The notes: generated from the sequence alone by a model not told the origin. A stretch of DNA of 64,000 nucleotides from Priestia megaterium NBRC 15308 = ATCC 14581 (GCF_000832985.1 NZ_CP009920.1:1364001-1428000); one strand, 5' to 3'; positions 47,361 to 60,119 are shown, counted from the first letter of the stretch. Numbers and translations are program-made.

Positions 47361-48302
47361 TTAAGCTTGTTTTTGCGCAATAATTGCTACCCAGTCTTCC
47401 ATAAGCGTTACTTCTTGAATAACAAAGCCCGCTCCCGTTAACGCTTTTTTGACATCTTCTTTTTTCGCACTAATAATACCTGATGTAATGAACATGCCTC
47501 CTGGCTTTAATACCTTTGCAGCATCGTCTACAAAACGAACGATTACTTCAGCTAGAATATTCGCCACAACAATGTCAACCGGTCCTTCTATACCTTGCAA
47601 TAAGTTGTTTTGACCTACTGTTACGACGTTCCCAACTTGATTTAGTTCAATATTTTCGCGAGCAGAACGTACCGCTACTTCATCAAGGTCTAGAGCTTGT
47701 ACATTACTTGCTCCTAACAGAGCTGCGCCAATGCTTAGCACTCCTGAACCTGTACCCACGTCAATAACGGTATCTCCTGCTTTCACTGTTCTTTCCAATG
47801 CTTGAAGAGACATAACCGTTGTTGGATGCGTACCTGTCCCAAAAGCCATTCCGGGATCAAGCTCGATAATCAATTCATCTGTGCTTACTTTTTCATAGTT
47901 TTCCCAAGTTGGTACAATCGTAAAACGCTCTGAAATTTTCACGGGATGGTAATATTTTTTCCAAGCAGTGGCCCACTCTTCCTCGTTCACTTCACTGATC
48001 GTAACTTTGTTAGCTCCTAAATCAAAGTCGTAAACAAGCAGTCCATTAATTTCTTTTTTGATACCATCCACAGTTTCTGCTAAAAAACTGTTAACTGGAA
48101 GATATGCTTTAATCACTACACCTTCTTCTGGGTAGTCTTCTACGTTTAAATCGTAGATTTCACCAAAAGTTGTATCTCTGTCTTTCACTAAATCAGCAGG
48201 ATCTTCAATGACTACCCCGCTAGCTCCTGATTCATGTAAAATATGAGAGATGGGTTCAATTGCTTCTTGCGCTGTATGAATACAAATTTCAGACCATTTC
48301 AT
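47361..48302 (-). CDS. prmA: Ribosomal protein L11 methyltransferase PrmA
   Basis: The 313-residue SAM enzyme has an N-terminal recognition domain and Rossmann fold with [16 protein letters not shown] (near 180) and NILAEV (near 245), [14 protein letters not shown] (about 155). It trimethylates ribosomal protein uL11. I start it at MKWSEI as in family members; a TTG nine bases upstream has better SD spacing. Confidence 0.93.
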   Translation of the reverse strand: MKWSEICIHTAQEAIEPISHILHESGASGVVIEDPADLVKDRDTTFGEIYDLNVEDYPEEGVVIKAYLPVNSFLAETVDGIKKEINGLLVYDFDLGANKVTISEVNEEEWATAWKKYYHPVKISERFTIVPTWENYEKVSTDELIIELDPGMAFGTGTHPTTVMSLQALERTVKAGDTVIDVGTGSGVLSIGAALLGASNVQALDLDEVAVRSARENIELNQVGNVVTVGQNNLLQGIEGPVDIVVANILAEVIVRFVDDAAKVLKPGGMFITSGIISAKKEDVKKALTGAGFVIQEVTLMEDWVAIIAQKQA

Positions 48303-48365
48303 TGCTACCAACTTCATCCTTTCTGCCTTCAGTAATATAGGATTTTAAATATGAACATGACAGAT

Positions 48366-48398
48366 GACAGGTTGGCAAAGTACCTTTACCAACCTGTC
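48366..48398 (-). terminator. Hairpin downstream of dnaJ
   Basis: GACAGGTTGG and CCAACCTGTC form a 10-bp perfect stem between dnaJ and prmA, but no T-run follows, so it may be a partial terminator or processing site. Confidence 0.5.
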
Positions 48399-48419
48399 TC
48401 TGTTTACTATGAAAGACAA

Positions 48420-49550
48420 TTATTCTCCTTTAATTGCTCGTTTTACTTTTGCAAAAAAGGAATCATGCTGCTCATCAACGGCTTCTTGACCGCTCAGTTC
48501 AGCGAACTCACGCAATAATTGTTTTTGTTTTTCTGATATTTTTGTTGGAGTTACAACTCGAACGTGAATATGCTGATCTCCTTGACCATATCCTCGTACG
48601 TTTGCCACACCTTTTCCTTTTAAACGGAATTTCGTTCCCGTTTGTGTACCAGCAGGAATCTTCAACTTCACCTTGCCGTGTAGAGTTGGTACTTCTACTT
48701 CATCACCTAGCGCTGCCTGAGCAAACGTCAAAGGCATTTCGCAGTAGATATCGTCTCCATCACGTTCAAAGAATTCATGAGTGCGCACGTGGAACACTAC
48801 GTATAAATCTCCCGGAGGACCACCATTTACCCCTGGTTCTCCTTGAGCACTTACGCGCAGCTGTTGACCATCATCTACACCAGCTGGAATTTTAACATTA
48901 ATTTTACGTCGTTTTGTTACTTTACCGTCACCGTGGCACGTTGCACATTTGTCTTTAATGATTTTTCCCGTACCATTACAATGATGACACGCACGTCGAT
49001 TTACCACGCGGCCAAACGGCGTGTTTTGTTCAACGTTTAACTGACCTGAACCATTACAGTGCGAACATGTATCGACTTTTGTTCCAGGTTTTGCACCTGA
49101 ACCGTGACATGTTTCACACGTTTCTTCACGTGGAATTTCAATTGTTGTTTCTTTTCCGAAAACAGCTTCTTCAAAAGAAAGTGTCATCGTGTATTGTAAA
49201 TCGGCACCTTGTCTCGGAGCATTAGGGTCACGTCTGCGACCACCACCACCAAAGATCGAGCTGAAAATATCTTCAAAGCCGAAGCCGCCAAAGTCTGAGC
49301 CGCCTCCACCAAAGCCGCCAAAGCCTTGATTTGGATCAGTATGACCAAATTGATCGTATTGTGCTTTTTTTTGGTCATCACTCAATACTTCATATGCTTC
49401 TTTTACTTCTTTAAATTTGTCAGCAGCATCTTCCGCTTTGTTAATATCTGGATGATATTGTTTAGAAAGCTTGCGGTATGCTTTTTTTATTTCATCTTTT
49501 GTAGCGCTCTTACTGATACCGAGTACTTCATAGTAATCTCGCTTACTCAT
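48420..49550 (-). CDS. dnaJ: Chaperone DnaJ
   Basis: The 376-residue Hsp40 has a J domain (1-70) with HPD in YHPDINK, a G/F-rich linker (about 77-110), and a zinc centre with four CxxCxGxG repeats: [32 protein letters not shown]. Substrate-binding beta domains follow. GGGAGTG precedes the ATG. It is the last gene of the hrcA operon, 235 bp past dnaK, with a hairpin in the gap. Confidence 0.98.
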   Translation of the reverse strand: MSKRDYYEVLGISKSATKDEIKKAYRKLSKQYHPDINKAEDAADKFKEVKEAYEVLSDDQKKAQYDQFGHTDPNQGFGGFGGGGSDFGGFGFEDIFSSIFGGGGRRRDPNAPRQGADLQYTMTLSFEEAVFGKETTIEIPREETCETCHGSGAKPGTKVDTCSHCNGSGQLNVEQNTPFGRVVNRRACHHCNGTGKIIKDKCATCHGDGKVTKRRKINVKIPAGVDDGQQLRVSAQGEPGVNGGPPGDLYVVFHVRTHEFFERDGDDIYCEMPLTFAQAALGDEVEVPTLHGKVKLKIPAGTQTGTKFRLKGKGVANVRGYGQGDQHIHVRVVTPTKISEKQKQLLREFAELSGQEAVDEQHDSFFAKVKRAIKGE

Positions 49551-49691
49551 CAATACTCACTCCCGAATCGTTTCACATAAACGTAATTGTATCATTATTA
49601 ATAATTCCATAGCAACATAAAAGTTACTTTCTATTGCTCCCGTGCACGCAGAGAGCCAAGTGAAAAACTTTCCCTTTCGCTTTTCCACGTT

Positions 49692-49733
49692 AAAAAAGTC
49701 AAAGCCAAGAAATAAGCTTGACTTTGACTTTTT
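49692..49733 (-). terminator. Hairpin terminator between dnaK and dnaJ
   Basis: AAAAAGTCAAAG and CTTTGACTTTTT arms with a further inner CAAG/CTTG pair; a T-run follows on the minus strand. It may be a leaky terminator that lowers dnaJ. Confidence 0.75.
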
Positions 49734-49785
49734 AAAAAGATGTGAATCGCACCATGGCGTCATTCACGTTAGTCGTCAAGATGCA

Positions 49786-51618
<1,833 letters not shown>

Positions 51619-51633
51619 TCATAATATGTAGTG

Positions 51634-52194
51634 TTATTGATTCACTTTAACCATCGCAGGGCGGATGATTTTATCTTTTAATTTGTAACCTTTTTGAAGC
51701 TCTTCTACTACCGTGTTCGGTTCGTATTCATCGTCTTCTACTTGCATCACTGCTTGATGCTCGTATGGATCGAATGTTTTCCCGACTGATTCAATTGCTT
51801 CAACACCTTCTTTTTGAAGTGCCTCTACTAATTGACGGTATACCATTTCTACACCTTGCAGCACAGATTTAGTTTGTTCGTCCGCTGTGTTAACTTGTAA
51901 TGCACGTTCGAAGTTATCAAGTGCTGGTAAAATATCCGAAACTAATGATTGAGCACGGTATTTTTGAGCAGCTTCTGCATCGAGACGTGAACGACGACGG
52001 AAATTATCGAAATCAGCTTGTAGACGTAAGTAGCGATTCTCTTCTTCTTCAAGCTGTTGCTTTAATTGATCATTTTCTTGTTGAAGAGGGTTTACTTCCT
52101 CAGACACTTCAGCTTCAGTTGCTTCAGCAGCGTCTGTTTGAACTTCTTCAACCACTTCTTCGTTTTGTTCTTCTACTTGCTTTTCGTTTGACAA
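51634..52194 (-). CDS. grpE: Nucleotide exchange factor GrpE
   Basis: The 186-residue cofactor of DnaK has an acidic, probably disordered N-terminus (Glu-rich, about 1-40), a long coiled coil ([20 protein letters not shown], about 37-75), and a C-terminal beta domain with [12 protein letters not shown] near 148. The start is TTG with GGGAGGTGA upstream; codons before that are in the SD region. Confidence 0.95.
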   Translation of the reverse strand: MSNEKQVEEQNEEVVEEVQTDAAEATEAEVSEEVNPLQQENDQLKQQLEEEENRYLRLQADFDNFRRRSRLDAEAAQKYRAQSLVSDILPALDNFERALQVNTADEQTKSVLQGVEMVYRQLVEALQKEGVEAIESVGKTFDPYEHQAVMQVEDDEYEPNTVVEELQKGYKLKDKIIRPAMVKVNQ

Positions 52195-52299
52195 TTCATT
52201 CACCTCCCTTAAATGTTTACACACATTTTCACATTTTAAACAACGTTTTTTATTTTATCACAGGGAAAGGATGGAAGTAATATATTCCACCCGATTCCT

Positions 52300-53328
52300 T
52301 TATTCTTTATACAAGTTTGTTAATACTTGAGACATATCTGATGACAGCAGTGTAAGCAAACTAATCACACGCGCATATTCCATGCGGGTCGGTCCCAGTA
52401 TAGCAATTGTGCCAAGCTGTTCGTGACCAAAGGAATAACTAGCTGTAATTAAGCTGCACCCTACCATTTCATTCAATTTATTTTCATGACCAATTTTCAC
52501 ATGTATGCCAGCCTCATTTGGGCTTAACAGCTTATAAAACTGCTGTTCATGTTCAATAATGTTAAACAGCCCGCGAATTTTATTAAGATCATGAAATTCC
52601 GGCTGAGCAAACATATTCGTTTTGCCGCCAACTACTAATTTGCCATTCATGTTGAGCTTTAATGCATCATTGAGTATATCCATCGTCTGCTCATACCCTT
52701 GAATGTGGCTTTTTAAGAGCGTCGCTACTTCTTTGTACATTTTATCATGTAAATCAGTAATGCGAACGCCGATGAGCTTTTCGTTTAAAATGTTAACCAT
52801 TTTTTCAATATCGGAAGGTTGAATACTGCTCGGCAGTGTAATCGTCCGACTTTCAACGTGTCCTGTATCGGTCACAATAATGGAAACAGCTGACTGAGCC
52901 GTTAAAGGTAAAATCTGCAGCTGTTTTAACTTATGGCTGACCGCTTTTGGTCCTAGCACAATAGACGTTAAACTCGTTAAATCAGATAAAATTTGCGCTG
53001 ACTTTTGAACGAGCTGCTCCAGTTCTACAATGCGTTCAGCGAATACCGAACGCACCGTGGAAACGTCGCTTGCTTTCAAGTGCTGCGGGGACACTAGATG
53101 ATCAACATAATAACGATAACCTTTCTCAGACGGAACGCGCCCTGAAGAAGTATGAGTTTTTTCAATAAATCCAAGTTCTTCTAGGTCTGACATCTCATTA
53201 CGAATCGTAGCCGAACTAAAATTAAACTCTTCTTTCTTAGATAATGTTCGAGAGCCTACCGGCTGCGCAGATCGAATGAAATCATCAATAATGACTTGTA
53301 AAATTAATAACTGTCGATCAGTAAGCAC
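52300..53328 (-). CDS. hrcA: Heat-inducible transcription repressor HrcA
   Basis: The 342-residue repressor has an N-terminal winged helix (about 1-75, [22 protein letters not shown] in parts) and a dimerization core. It binds the CIRCE operator lying 16-42 bp upstream of its own gene. The start is a GTG with AGGTGAT upstream. hrcA-grpE-dnaK-dnaJ is the class I heat-shock operon. Confidence 0.97.
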   Translation of the reverse strand: MLTDRQLLILQVIIDDFIRSAQPVGSRTLSKKEEFNFSSATIRNEMSDLEELGFIEKTHTSSGRVPSEKGYRYYVDHLVSPQHLKASDVSTVRSVFAERIVELEQLVQKSAQILSDLTSLTSIVLGPKAVSHKLKQLQILPLTAQSAVSIIVTDTGHVESRTITLPSSIQPSDIEKMVNILNEKLIGVRITDLHDKMYKEVATLLKSHIQGYEQTMDILNDALKLNMNGKLVVGGKTNMFAQPEFHDLNKIRGLFNIIEHEQQFYKLLSPNEAGIHVKIGHENKLNEMVGCSLITASYSFGHEQLGTIAILGPTRMEYARVISLLTLLSSDMSQVLTNLYKE

Positions 53329-53343
53329 GCTTCATCACCTCTG

Positions 53344-53370
53344 TTAGCACTCTAAAACTCTGAGTGCTAA
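53344..53370. promoter_or_regulatory. CIRCE operator
   Basis: Perfect inverted repeat TTAGCACTC-N9-GAGTGCTAA, the HrcA binding site. Confidence 0.98.
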
Positions 53371-53380
53371 ATCTAATAAT

Positions 53381-53409
53381 AAATTACCAAATCACTATAG
53401 CGATGTCAA
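53381..53409 (-). promoter_or_regulatory. SigA promoter of the hrcA operon
   Basis: A perfect TTGACA (53409-53404) and TAATTT (53386-53381) at 17 bp, just upstream of CIRCE. Confidence 0.75.
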
Positions 53410-53419
53410 CGATTTGATA

Positions 53420-54559
53420 TTAGATTATCCCAATAAAGGCTTGAAAAACTTCATTCCCCAAAAATCGACCATTGTGTGTTAAAAAGACTGAGCTATTGTC
53501 TTCACCCAGAAGTCCTTTCTCTTTGTATTCTTGAATAGGTTCTCCAAATACATCTTTTAATTCTCGATTGAATTTTTTCTTAAACTCCTCTTTTGAGACT
53601 CCTTTCGTTTTACGAAGGCCCAAAAACATTTCTTCTTCCATTTTTTCAGCCTCGGTCACGCTCACTTCATTGAGATATGCATTTCCGTTTTGCTCGACCG
53701 AATCAATGTACTTTTTTAATGGTCCAATATTTGCTCGTCTTATTCCGTCTATATAGCTATGTGCGCCTGCGCCAATTCCGTAATAATCGTCGTTGTTCCA
53801 ATATGTTAAATTATGAATACTCTCGTAGCCTGGCTTTGCGAAATTACTGATTTCGTATTGATGAAAACCTTGTTTGTCCATTTCTTTCATAAGCAGCTCA
53901 TACATCGCTGCTTCTTCTTCTTGAGCAGGCAGCGGCAGCTTCCCCTTGTTCATTAGATTATAAAATACCGTTTTAGGTTCAATAATCAACGAATAGGCAG
54001 ACATATGCTCTACCTCTAATGAAAAAGCCGTTTGAAGCGTCGAAGAGAAATCAGCTACCGTTTGTTCTGGCAGGCTATAAATTAAGTCTAAGCTTATATT
54101 CGACATTCCAATCTTTCTCGCTTGCTCAACACATTCAAATACCTGTCTGTTTGAATGCACACGTCCAATTTTCTCCAATAATCTTTCATTAAACGTTTGT
54201 ACACCAATGCTTAAACGATTCACGCCATAATCATGGAGAAGCTGAAGCTTTTCTTTTGTCAATTCATTCGGATTGGCTTCAAATGTAAACTCACCTTTTT
54301 CGTCATAAGGGAGGTACATACGAATCGATTCTAAAAAATACTCCAGCTGCTGTTCATCTAAGGCTGTGGGCGTTCCACCCCCAACGAATATCGTGTTTAA
54401 ATTGGTTGTTGGATAGCGTTCGACTGTCTGTTTCATTTCTTCTCGCATGCTTTCCAAATACGGCATAACGGGCTGATTTTTGAAAAACACTTTATTAAAG
54501 TCACAATAGTGACAAATATGATGACAAAACGGGATATGCAGATATGCTGCCTTCACCAT
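53420..54559 (-). CDS. hemW: Radical SAM heme chaperone HemW
   Basis: The 379-residue protein resembles HemN but lacks its N-terminal extension. The radical SAM motif is CHHICHYC near 14-21. The heme-binding HNLTYW motif is near residue 235. HemW inserts heme into target proteins rather than being coproporphyrinogen oxidase. The ATG has GAGGTGG at 7 bp. It ends just before the hrcA promoter. Confidence 0.92.
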   Translation of the reverse strand: MVKAAYLHIPFCHHICHYCDFNKVFFKNQPVMPYLESMREEMKQTVERYPTTNLNTIFVGGGTPTALDEQQLEYFLESIRMYLPYDEKGEFTFEANPNELTKEKLQLLHDYGVNRLSIGVQTFNERLLEKIGRVHSNRQVFECVEQARKIGMSNISLDLIYSLPEQTVADFSSTLQTAFSLEVEHMSAYSLIIEPKTVFYNLMNKGKLPLPAQEEEAAMYELLMKEMDKQGFHQYEISNFAKPGYESIHNLTYWNNDDYYGIGAGAHSYIDGIRRANIGPLKKYIDSVEQNGNAYLNEVSVTEAEKMEEEMFLGLRKTKGVSKEEFKKKFNRELKDVFGEPIQEYKEKGLLGEDNSSVFLTHNGRFLGNEVFQAFIGII

Positions 54560-54591
54560 GGACTTCCACCTCAATCACATTTATAAATGAT

Positions 54592-54625
54592 AAAAATACC
54601 GCAGAGTCTCTCTGCGGTATTTTTA
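54592..54625 (-). terminator. Terminator of lepA
   Basis: AAAAATACCGCAGAGAGACT and its complement form a perfect palindromic stem with a T-run, 33 bp upstream of hemW. Confidence 0.85.
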
Positions 54626-54734
54626 TCTATGTTCGTTCACACTTATTTACAGCGCTCAAAACTCTTTACTATCGTATCAGATTAGCTTGATTTTCAAAAC
54701 TAATTTGACATGTTAAATAATAGAATTTCAGCTA

Positions 54735-56558
54735 TTAATCTTCGTCCATGCGAAGCACAGCCATGAATGCTTCCTGCGGTACTTCAACAGAACCAACCTG
54801 CTTCATACGTTTTTTACCTTCTTTTTGTTTTTCAAGAAGTTTACGTTTACGAGAGATATCTCCTCCGTAACATTTTGCTAAAACGTTTTTACGAATGGCT
54901 TTAATTGTTGAACGCGCGACGATTTTTTGACCGATTGCCGCTTGAATCGGCACTTCGAACTGTTGACGTGGAATAAGCTCTTTAAGCTTTTCTACAATGA
55001 CTTTACCACGATCGTACGCCGAATCTCTGTGTACGATAAAGGACAGTGCATCGACCGTTTCGCCGTTTAAGAGAATATCCATCTTCACAAGCTTCGAAGG
55101 CTGATATCCAATAAGCTCGTAATCAAACGAAGCATAGCCTTTTGTATTTGATTTTAATTGATCAAAGAAATCATATACAATTTCAGCTAGTGGAATTTCA
55201 TATACAATACTCACACGATTAGCATCCAAGTACTGCATATCAATAAAGTTGCCTCGCTTCTTCTGACAAAGCTCCATCACAGCACCTACATAATCGTTTG
55301 GTACCATCATCGTTGCCTTTACATACGGTTCTTCCACACGTTCAATCTTTTGTGGGTCCGGCATATTAGACGGATTATCTACAGACAGATGAGTCTCGTC
55401 TGTTAAATACACGTCATAAATAACGCTTGGAGCTGTTGTAATTAAATCAATTTTAAATTCGCGTTCAATACGTTCTTGGATAATTTCCATGTGAAGCAAC
55501 CCTAAGAATCCACATCGGAAACCAAACCCTAAGGCCTGAGACGTCTCTGGTTCAAACTGAAGTGCAGAGTCATTTAGCTCTAACTTTTCTAGTGCTTCAC
55601 GGAGATCGTTATACTTTGCTGTATCAATTGGATACAGTCCGCAGTATACCATTGGATTCAGACGACGATAACCAGGAAGAGGTTCACTTGCTCCATTTTT
55701 AGCAAGTGTAATCGTGTCCCCTACTCGCGTATCTCCAACGTTTTTAATAGCTGCTGTTAAAAACCCTACGTCGCCAACAGAAAGTTCATCTTTAGCAACG
55801 GCTTTTGGCGTTAACACACCTAGCTCCGTTACCTCAAACTCTTTTCCTGTTGCCATCATTTTAATTTTGTCGCCTACTTTTACTCGTCCCTGTACGATAC
55901 GAATAGATGCAACTACACCTCGGTATGCATCATAAAATGAATCAAAGATTAGTGCTTGAAGCGGTGCATCTGGATCCCCTTCAGGAGCAGGAACTTTTTC
56001 AACAATTTGTTCTAAAATTTCTTCGATTCCAATTCCTGCTTTAGCTGAAGCTAATACAGCTTCCGACGCATCTAATCCAATTACGTCTTCAACTTCTTGA
56101 CGCACTCGCTCTGGCTCTGCACTCGGCAGGTCAATCTTATTAATGACAGGTAAAATTTCAAGGTTGTTATCAAGCGCTAAATATACGTTTGCTAGTGTTT
56201 GAGCTTCAATACCTTGAGCTGCATCTACTACTAGAATTGCACCTTCACACGCGGCTAAACTTCGCGACACTTCATATGTAAAATCGACGTGTCCCGGTGT
56301 ATCAATTAGATGAAAAGTATACTCTTCTCCATCTTTTGCTTTGTATTGAAGCTGCACAGCATTTAATTTAATGGTAATTCCACGTTCACGTTCCAAATCC
56401 ATCGAATCTAAAAGCTGAGCTTTCATTTCTCGCTGTGTTAACGCATTTGTTTTTTCTAAAATACGGTCTGCTAATGTTGACTTACCGTGGTCTATATGAG
56501 CAATAATCGAAAAGTTTCTGATTTTCGATTGTCGTTTCAATCTTGCTTCTCTATCCAT
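54735..56558 (-). CDS. lepA: Elongation factor 4 (LepA)
   Basis: The 607-residue translational GTPase has G1 AHIDHGKST, the ERERGITI switch, G3 DTPGHVDF and G4 NKIDLP, then EF-G-like domains and the LepA-specific C-terminal domain (about 480-600, [19 protein letters not shown]). It back-translocates ribosomes or acts in biogenesis. The ATG chosen has GGAGTG upstream. Confidence 0.97.
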   Translation of the reverse strand: MDREARLKRQSKIRNFSIIAHIDHGKSTLADRILEKTNALTQREMKAQLLDSMDLERERGITIKLNAVQLQYKAKDGEEYTFHLIDTPGHVDFTYEVSRSLAACEGAILVVDAAQGIEAQTLANVYLALDNNLEILPVINKIDLPSAEPERVRQEVEDVIGLDASEAVLASAKAGIGIEEILEQIVEKVPAPEGDPDAPLQALIFDSFYDAYRGVVASIRIVQGRVKVGDKIKMMATGKEFEVTELGVLTPKAVAKDELSVGDVGFLTAAIKNVGDTRVGDTITLAKNGASEPLPGYRRLNPMVYCGLYPIDTAKYNDLREALEKLELNDSALQFEPETSQALGFGFRCGFLGLLHMEIIQERIEREFKIDLITTAPSVIYDVYLTDETHLSVDNPSNMPDPQKIERVEEPYVKATMMVPNDYVGAVMELCQKKRGNFIDMQYLDANRVSIVYEIPLAEIVYDFFDQLKSNTKGYASFDYELIGYQPSKLVKMDILLNGETVDALSFIVHRDSAYDRGKVIVEKLKELIPRQQFEVPIQAAIGQKIVARSTIKAIRKNVLAKCYGGDISRKRKLLEKQKEGKKRMKQVGSVEVPQEAFMAVLRMDED

Positions 56559-56661
56559 ATTTTTTTCACTCCTACTGAAAATCGGCAAAATACACTAAAC
56601 TAAATTATAACAACACATTCGTCAACATTCAATAAGCATTCCATTGGGGATTTTTCCATAC

Positions 56662-56688
56662 AAAAAAGCAGAAAGAGATTCTGCTTTT
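56662..56688 (-). terminator. Terminator of yqxA
   Basis: AAAAGCAGAATC pairs with GATT(C)TGCTTTT-like arm; a T6 tract follows and it overlaps the yqxA stop. Confidence 0.75.
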
Positions 56689-57022
56689 AATTAAGAAGAT
56701 GATGGATAGCCTTAAAAGCTTTTCCTATTGTACTTTTTACGCCTTCCGCTAAACTTTGACCTAGCGAGGAGAAAAAGTTAAAAGCCTTTCGTTTTTCTAG
56801 AAACTGCTGTTTTTCATCAATATTCACGACTTTTTTTGAACCTAAAACAGCAGCTTCCACCTGACCATCTGACGTTTTAGAAACATTAATAACATGTTCA
56901 ATCGAAGGGTCATTATATCCCTTCATTTTAATCAACCCTTGCTGAGCCGTCTGCATCCCTAAAAATACAATGCACAGTAAAAAAATGGTTAGCACTACTG
57001 ATTTTAAAGTAAATTTAATCAT
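56687..57022 (-). CDS. DUF3679 protein (YqxA-like)
   Basis: The 111-residue protein has a membrane anchor or signal (about 5-25) and a small extracytoplasmic part ending in an amphipathic helix (about 85-110). In B. subtilis yqxA lies between spoIIP and lepA, and the size and sequence style match DUF3679. Here it follows gpr directly. Function is unknown. Confidence 0.75.
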   Translation of the reverse strand: MIKFTLKSVVLTIFLLCIVFLGMQTAQQGLIKMKGYNDPSIEHVINVSKTSDGQVEAAVLGSKKVVNIDEKQQFLEKRKAFNFFSSLGQSLAEGVKSTIGKAFKAIHHLLN

Positions 57023-57106
57023 ATTATTAGGCCCCTTACTTCTTTATCTTCTGTAGTACTAACCATTATGACTATATTGTGAAGAACTCATTCATCTAAA
57101 AGCGTA

Positions 57107-58219
57107 TTAATGAGTATATGCCCCAAAGTTCTCTTGATCCACTTCATGATGCAAAGCAGCGTTAAGTCCTCCTGCAACTACATTAGCCATATCTTCAATA
57201 AACATATCCACTTCTTTTGGCGTAACCATCAAATTATGGCCTAAAGGTGCAAGCACTTCATGAATAAGACGTCTTTTTTCTTCATCGTGAAGGGTGCCAA
57301 TCATACCGAGATACGTTTGACGCTGCTCTTCATTAGGTAAATCATCCTCCGTGAGCTTCTTTTTTTCTCCAAACGTCATACCAGATGGAAGCAGCGACTT
57401 AGACGGCTTTCCCTGCTCTTTCATTTCTCGGCCAAAATGTTTTAAGATAAAGTCAATTGTATCGCTTGTAATGGAAACAGCATCCACCACCGTTGGAATA
57501 CCTATTGCAATAACTGGAATGCCAAGTGTTTCATAACTGATTTCTTTGCGTTTGTTTCCAACCCCAGACCCCGGATGAATACCTGAATCTGAAATTTGAA
57601 TGGTAGCATTTACCCGTTCAATCGAACGAGCGGCCAGCGCGTCGATTGCAATGATAAAATCTGGATTCACTTTCTTTACAACGCCAAAGATAATATCACT
57701 TGTCTCAATACCCGTCATTCCCATTACTCCCGGAACAATGGCGCTAACGGGTCTAAAGCCATCTTGCACGCTTTCAGGCTGTAGCTCAAACAAATGTCTT
57801 GTAATCAACAAATTATCTACTGCCTTTGGTCCAAGCGCATCTGGTGTAACACTTAAGTTTCCAAGACCCACTACAAGACAGCTAGCATCATCTGGAATGT
57901 TGAGGCTTTTAATAAAAAAATTCAGCTCTTTAGCAAATACTTCTTCCATGGCCTCTTGCTTTTCAGTATCCTGTTCGCGAATGCCTACCGATTCAAGGGT
58001 TACATATCGGCCTTTTTTCTTACCGATTGCTTCTGCGCCTTCTTCCGTAATTTCTACCATTGAAATTTTGACACCTTGTTCTTCTTTTTCTTTTACAATT
58101 ACGCCTTTGATTTCTGACTGATTATTCGGTTTAGGCTGATTTTCTAACGCTATGTCTTTTGCTTCGACGGCTAAATCCGTGCGCACGCTATATTGACTTA
58201 AATTAAGTTCTTTTTCCAT
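57107..58219 (-). CDS. gpr: Germination protease Gpr
   Basis: The 370-residue A25-family endoprotease degrades small acid-soluble spore proteins at germination. The zymogen has a 15-residue propeptide; the predicted cleavage is after YSVRTD15 before LAVEA, as known for B. megaterium P46 to P41. The body has [19 protein letters not shown] near 117. The length matches the well-studied B. megaterium enzyme (370). AGGAGG precedes the ATG. In B. subtilis it is followed by spoIIP; here that gene is missing. Confidence 0.97.
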   Translation of the reverse strand: MEKELNLSQYSVRTDLAVEAKDIALENQPKPNNQSEIKGVIVKEKEEQGVKISMVEITEEGAEAIGKKKGRYVTLESVGIREQDTEKQEAMEEVFAKELNFFIKSLNIPDDASCLVVGLGNLSVTPDALGPKAVDNLLITRHLFELQPESVQDGFRPVSAIVPGVMGMTGIETSDIIFGVVKKVNPDFIIAIDALAARSIERVNATIQISDSGIHPGSGVGNKRKEISYETLGIPVIAIGIPTVVDAVSITSDTIDFILKHFGREMKEQGKPSKSLLPSGMTFGEKKKLTEDDLPNEEQRQTYLGMIGTLHDEEKRRLIHEVLAPLGHNLMVTPKEVDMFIEDMANVVAGGLNAALHHEVDQENFGAYTH

Positions 58220-58415
58220 TTCTTAACCTCCTAGACAATCTTTGTTGAAATTATTGTCACCGAGGACTGGCAGATTCATGCATTTAAGAAATGAAAAGTG
58301 GAAGGAAGGGCGCAATATCAGCTACAAGCTTTTAAAGAGAGCTCTGTCATATAAAATTCCTTTTCAAGGCTATTGCATTCTGTCCTTGTGTTTGATAAAA
58401 TATCTTTTGTTCTTA

Positions 58416-58443
58416 TTGTGAAGAATGTCGAGTTCTATATAAT
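58416..58443 (+). promoter_or_regulatory. Candidate SigA promoter of rpsT
   Basis: TTGTGA (58416-58421) and a perfect TATAAT (58438-58443) with a 16-bp spacer, 32 bp before rpsT. The intergenic stretch 58220-58415 shows nothing else firm. Confidence 0.5.
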
Positions 58444-58475
58444 CTCGATTGTTATCATTTCGGGAGGTGAAACGG

Positions 58476-58742
58476 ATGCCAAACATTAAATCAGCTATCA
58501 AACGTGTAAAAACTACTGAAGCTCGCCGTGCTCATAACATTCAAGCTAAATCAGCTATGCGTACTGCAATCAAAAACTTTGAAGCTTTAGTTGAAAACAA
58601 CGATGTAGATAACGCAAAAGCAGCATTTGCTGTTGCTTCTAAAAAATTAGACAAAGCTGCACAATCTGGTATTATCCACAAAAATGCTGCAGCTCGTCAA
58701 AAATCTCGCTTAGCAGTAAAACTTAACGGTTTATCTGCATAA
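58476..58742 (+). CDS. rpsT: Small ribosomal subunit protein bS20
   Basis: The 88-residue, basic, helical protein starts [18 protein letters not shown] and binds 16S rRNA. GGGAGGTGA precedes the ATG; nine further codons are open upstream without an SD. Confidence 0.98.
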   Translation: MPNIKSAIKRVKTTEARRAHNIQAKSAMRTAIKNFEALVENNDVDNAKAAFAVASKKLDKAAQSGIIHKNAAARQKSRLAVKLNGLSA

Positions 58743-58749
58743 TTGAGAC

Positions 58750-58778
58750 AAAAACGATCCCATTAGGATCGTTTTTTT
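58750..58778. terminator. Bidirectional terminator between rpsT and holA
   Basis: AAAAACGATCC and GGATCGTTTTT arms, with A- and T-runs on both sides, overlapping the holA stop. Confidence 0.9.
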
Positions 58779-59793
58779 ATTGCGCTCTTTTTAATAAAAA
58801 CAGCTGTAAAATAAGCGCTTTATCCATTTTCCCCGTCTTCATTTCATAATCTGCCTCTGCTAAATCCTTTAAAATTTCTTTAAGCTGCTGTTCCTCAAAA
58901 CTTCTGCTCTGCTGCAAAGCAATTTTCACACGAAACGGATGAACCTTAATCGTTTGAGCAATTTGCTGCTGACCGTACCCTTGACTAGACAGCTGCTTCG
59001 TATGATAAATCAAACGAAACTGCGTCGCTAACAAAGATAAAATTTTAATAGGCTCTTCGTTATTACGCAGTAAATCCTGATACATATTTAAAGCAGTAGA
59101 AACCTTTCGCTGAATAACAGCGTCAATAAGCGTAAATACATTTTGTTCAAGCGTTTTTGCCACAAGCTTAAGCACAACTTCTTTTGTAATGACTCCGTCT
59201 TGTCCAACGTATAATACCATTTTTTCAATTTCATTTGTTACAAGCGTTACATTAAGACCCACAAGCTGAATAAGCAGCGTCACAGCATCTTCATCCATAT
59301 TCACTCCATCTTTTGAAAGTAAATTATGAATCCACTGCTTCATTTCTTTTTCACCAAATTCGTTCGCTTCAATGTAAGCTGCTTGTTTTTTTAATAATTT
59401 TGTTATTTTTTTTCTTTCATCCAGCTTTTCATAAGGGGCTAGTAGAATTAACGTTGAAAAAGACGGGGGCTGCTCCACATATTGCTGCAGTTTTGCTAGA
59501 TCATGCTCGACTTTATCTTTCGATTTTTCAGCCGTTAAAAATGCTGCATTTTTCGCAACCACTACACGCTTGTCTCCTAAAAAAGGAAGCGTTTCAGCAT
59601 CTTCTAGAACTTGATCAATCGATGTTTCTTCTAAATCGTATAGTGACAAGTTAAATTCTTTATCTTCTTCATTTAACGTATAGTCGACGATTTTATCTCT
59701 AATCTTTTTACTCATAAATGCATTGACCCCGTGTATTAAATAAACGGGGGCTATATTATTTTTGGTAATACTTTTTAAGCTATCAACTGCCAA
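58777..59793 (-). CDS. holA: DNA polymerase III subunit delta
   Basis: The 338-residue clamp-loader subunit has an N-terminal AAA+-like fold (YLIHGVNAFMSKKIRD near 18-33) without a functional Walker motif, and a C-terminal collar domain (about 210-338). It opens the beta clamp. It is yqeN in B. subtilis, and the place next to rpsT is conserved. Confidence 0.92.
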   Translation of the reverse strand: MAVDSLKSITKNNIAPVYLIHGVNAFMSKKIRDKIVDYTLNEEDKEFNLSLYDLEETSIDQVLEDAETLPFLGDKRVVVAKNAAFLTAEKSKDKVEHDLAKLQQYVEQPPSFSTLILLAPYEKLDERKKITKLLKKQAAYIEANEFGEKEMKQWIHNLLSKDGVNMDEDAVTLLIQLVGLNVTLVTNEIEKMVLYVGQDGVITKEVVLKLVAKTLEQNVFTLIDAVIQRKVSTALNMYQDLLRNNEEPIKILSLLATQFRLIYHTKQLSSQGYGQQQIAQTIKVHPFRVKIALQQSRSFEEQQLKEILKDLAEADYEMKTGKMDKALILQLFLLKRAQ

Positions 59794-60119
59794 CGTATAT
59801 ACGCTCCTCTTTTTTATTCATCTATATTGATTATGTATAGTTACTGATAAACAAAATACAATTTCTATCGTAAAGGTGTTATGAGTTTTTGGCAACAATA
59901 CAAAAGGAATTGCCTTAAAACGACAATTCCTCAGTTTATGATAAACATTAACAATATAAGCCCTAGGTTACTTATTTGTTAATGATTAAACCCTTATCTC
60001 TATTTTCTCCTCATGCTCGTAAAGTATAGTTGTTAACTGTTGTCAGTTTGTGAAAACGCTTTTAAATTGTCTAGATTTTTAAAAAAAGTTAGATTATACT
60101 GTAAACAGGAGGGGTGTTA
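59794..60119. other. Gene-free gap between holA and yqzM with inverted repeats and a cre-like site
   Basis: It holds AGGAATTG/CAATTCCT (59906-59932), CATTAACA/TGTTAATG (59948-59985), and TGAAAACGCTTTTA (60051-60064), which matches a cre with one mismatch. A 33-codon ATG ORF at 59881 has a poor SD (spacing 2). A TATACT at 60095-60100 may serve yqzM; its -35 is weak. Confidence 0.35.

Noticed and set aside
48434-48895. 153-residue frame antisense to dnaJ
   Set aside because: It lies wholly inside dnaJ in the opposite strand; leucine/histidine-rich artefact of dnaJ codon use.
49557-49763. 68-residue frame between dnaK and dnaJ
   Set aside because: It spans the terminator hairpin and lacks an SD.
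57600-58121. 173-residue frame antisense to gpr
   Set aside because: It lies fully inside gpr with no SD or recognisable domain.
59313-59654. 113-residue frame antisense to holA
   Set aside because: Shadow of holA with poly-Phe stretches and no SD.
59881-59982. 33-codon ATG ORF between holA and yqzM
   Set aside because: SD is only 2 bp from the ATG and the region consists of inverted repeats; no known homologue.
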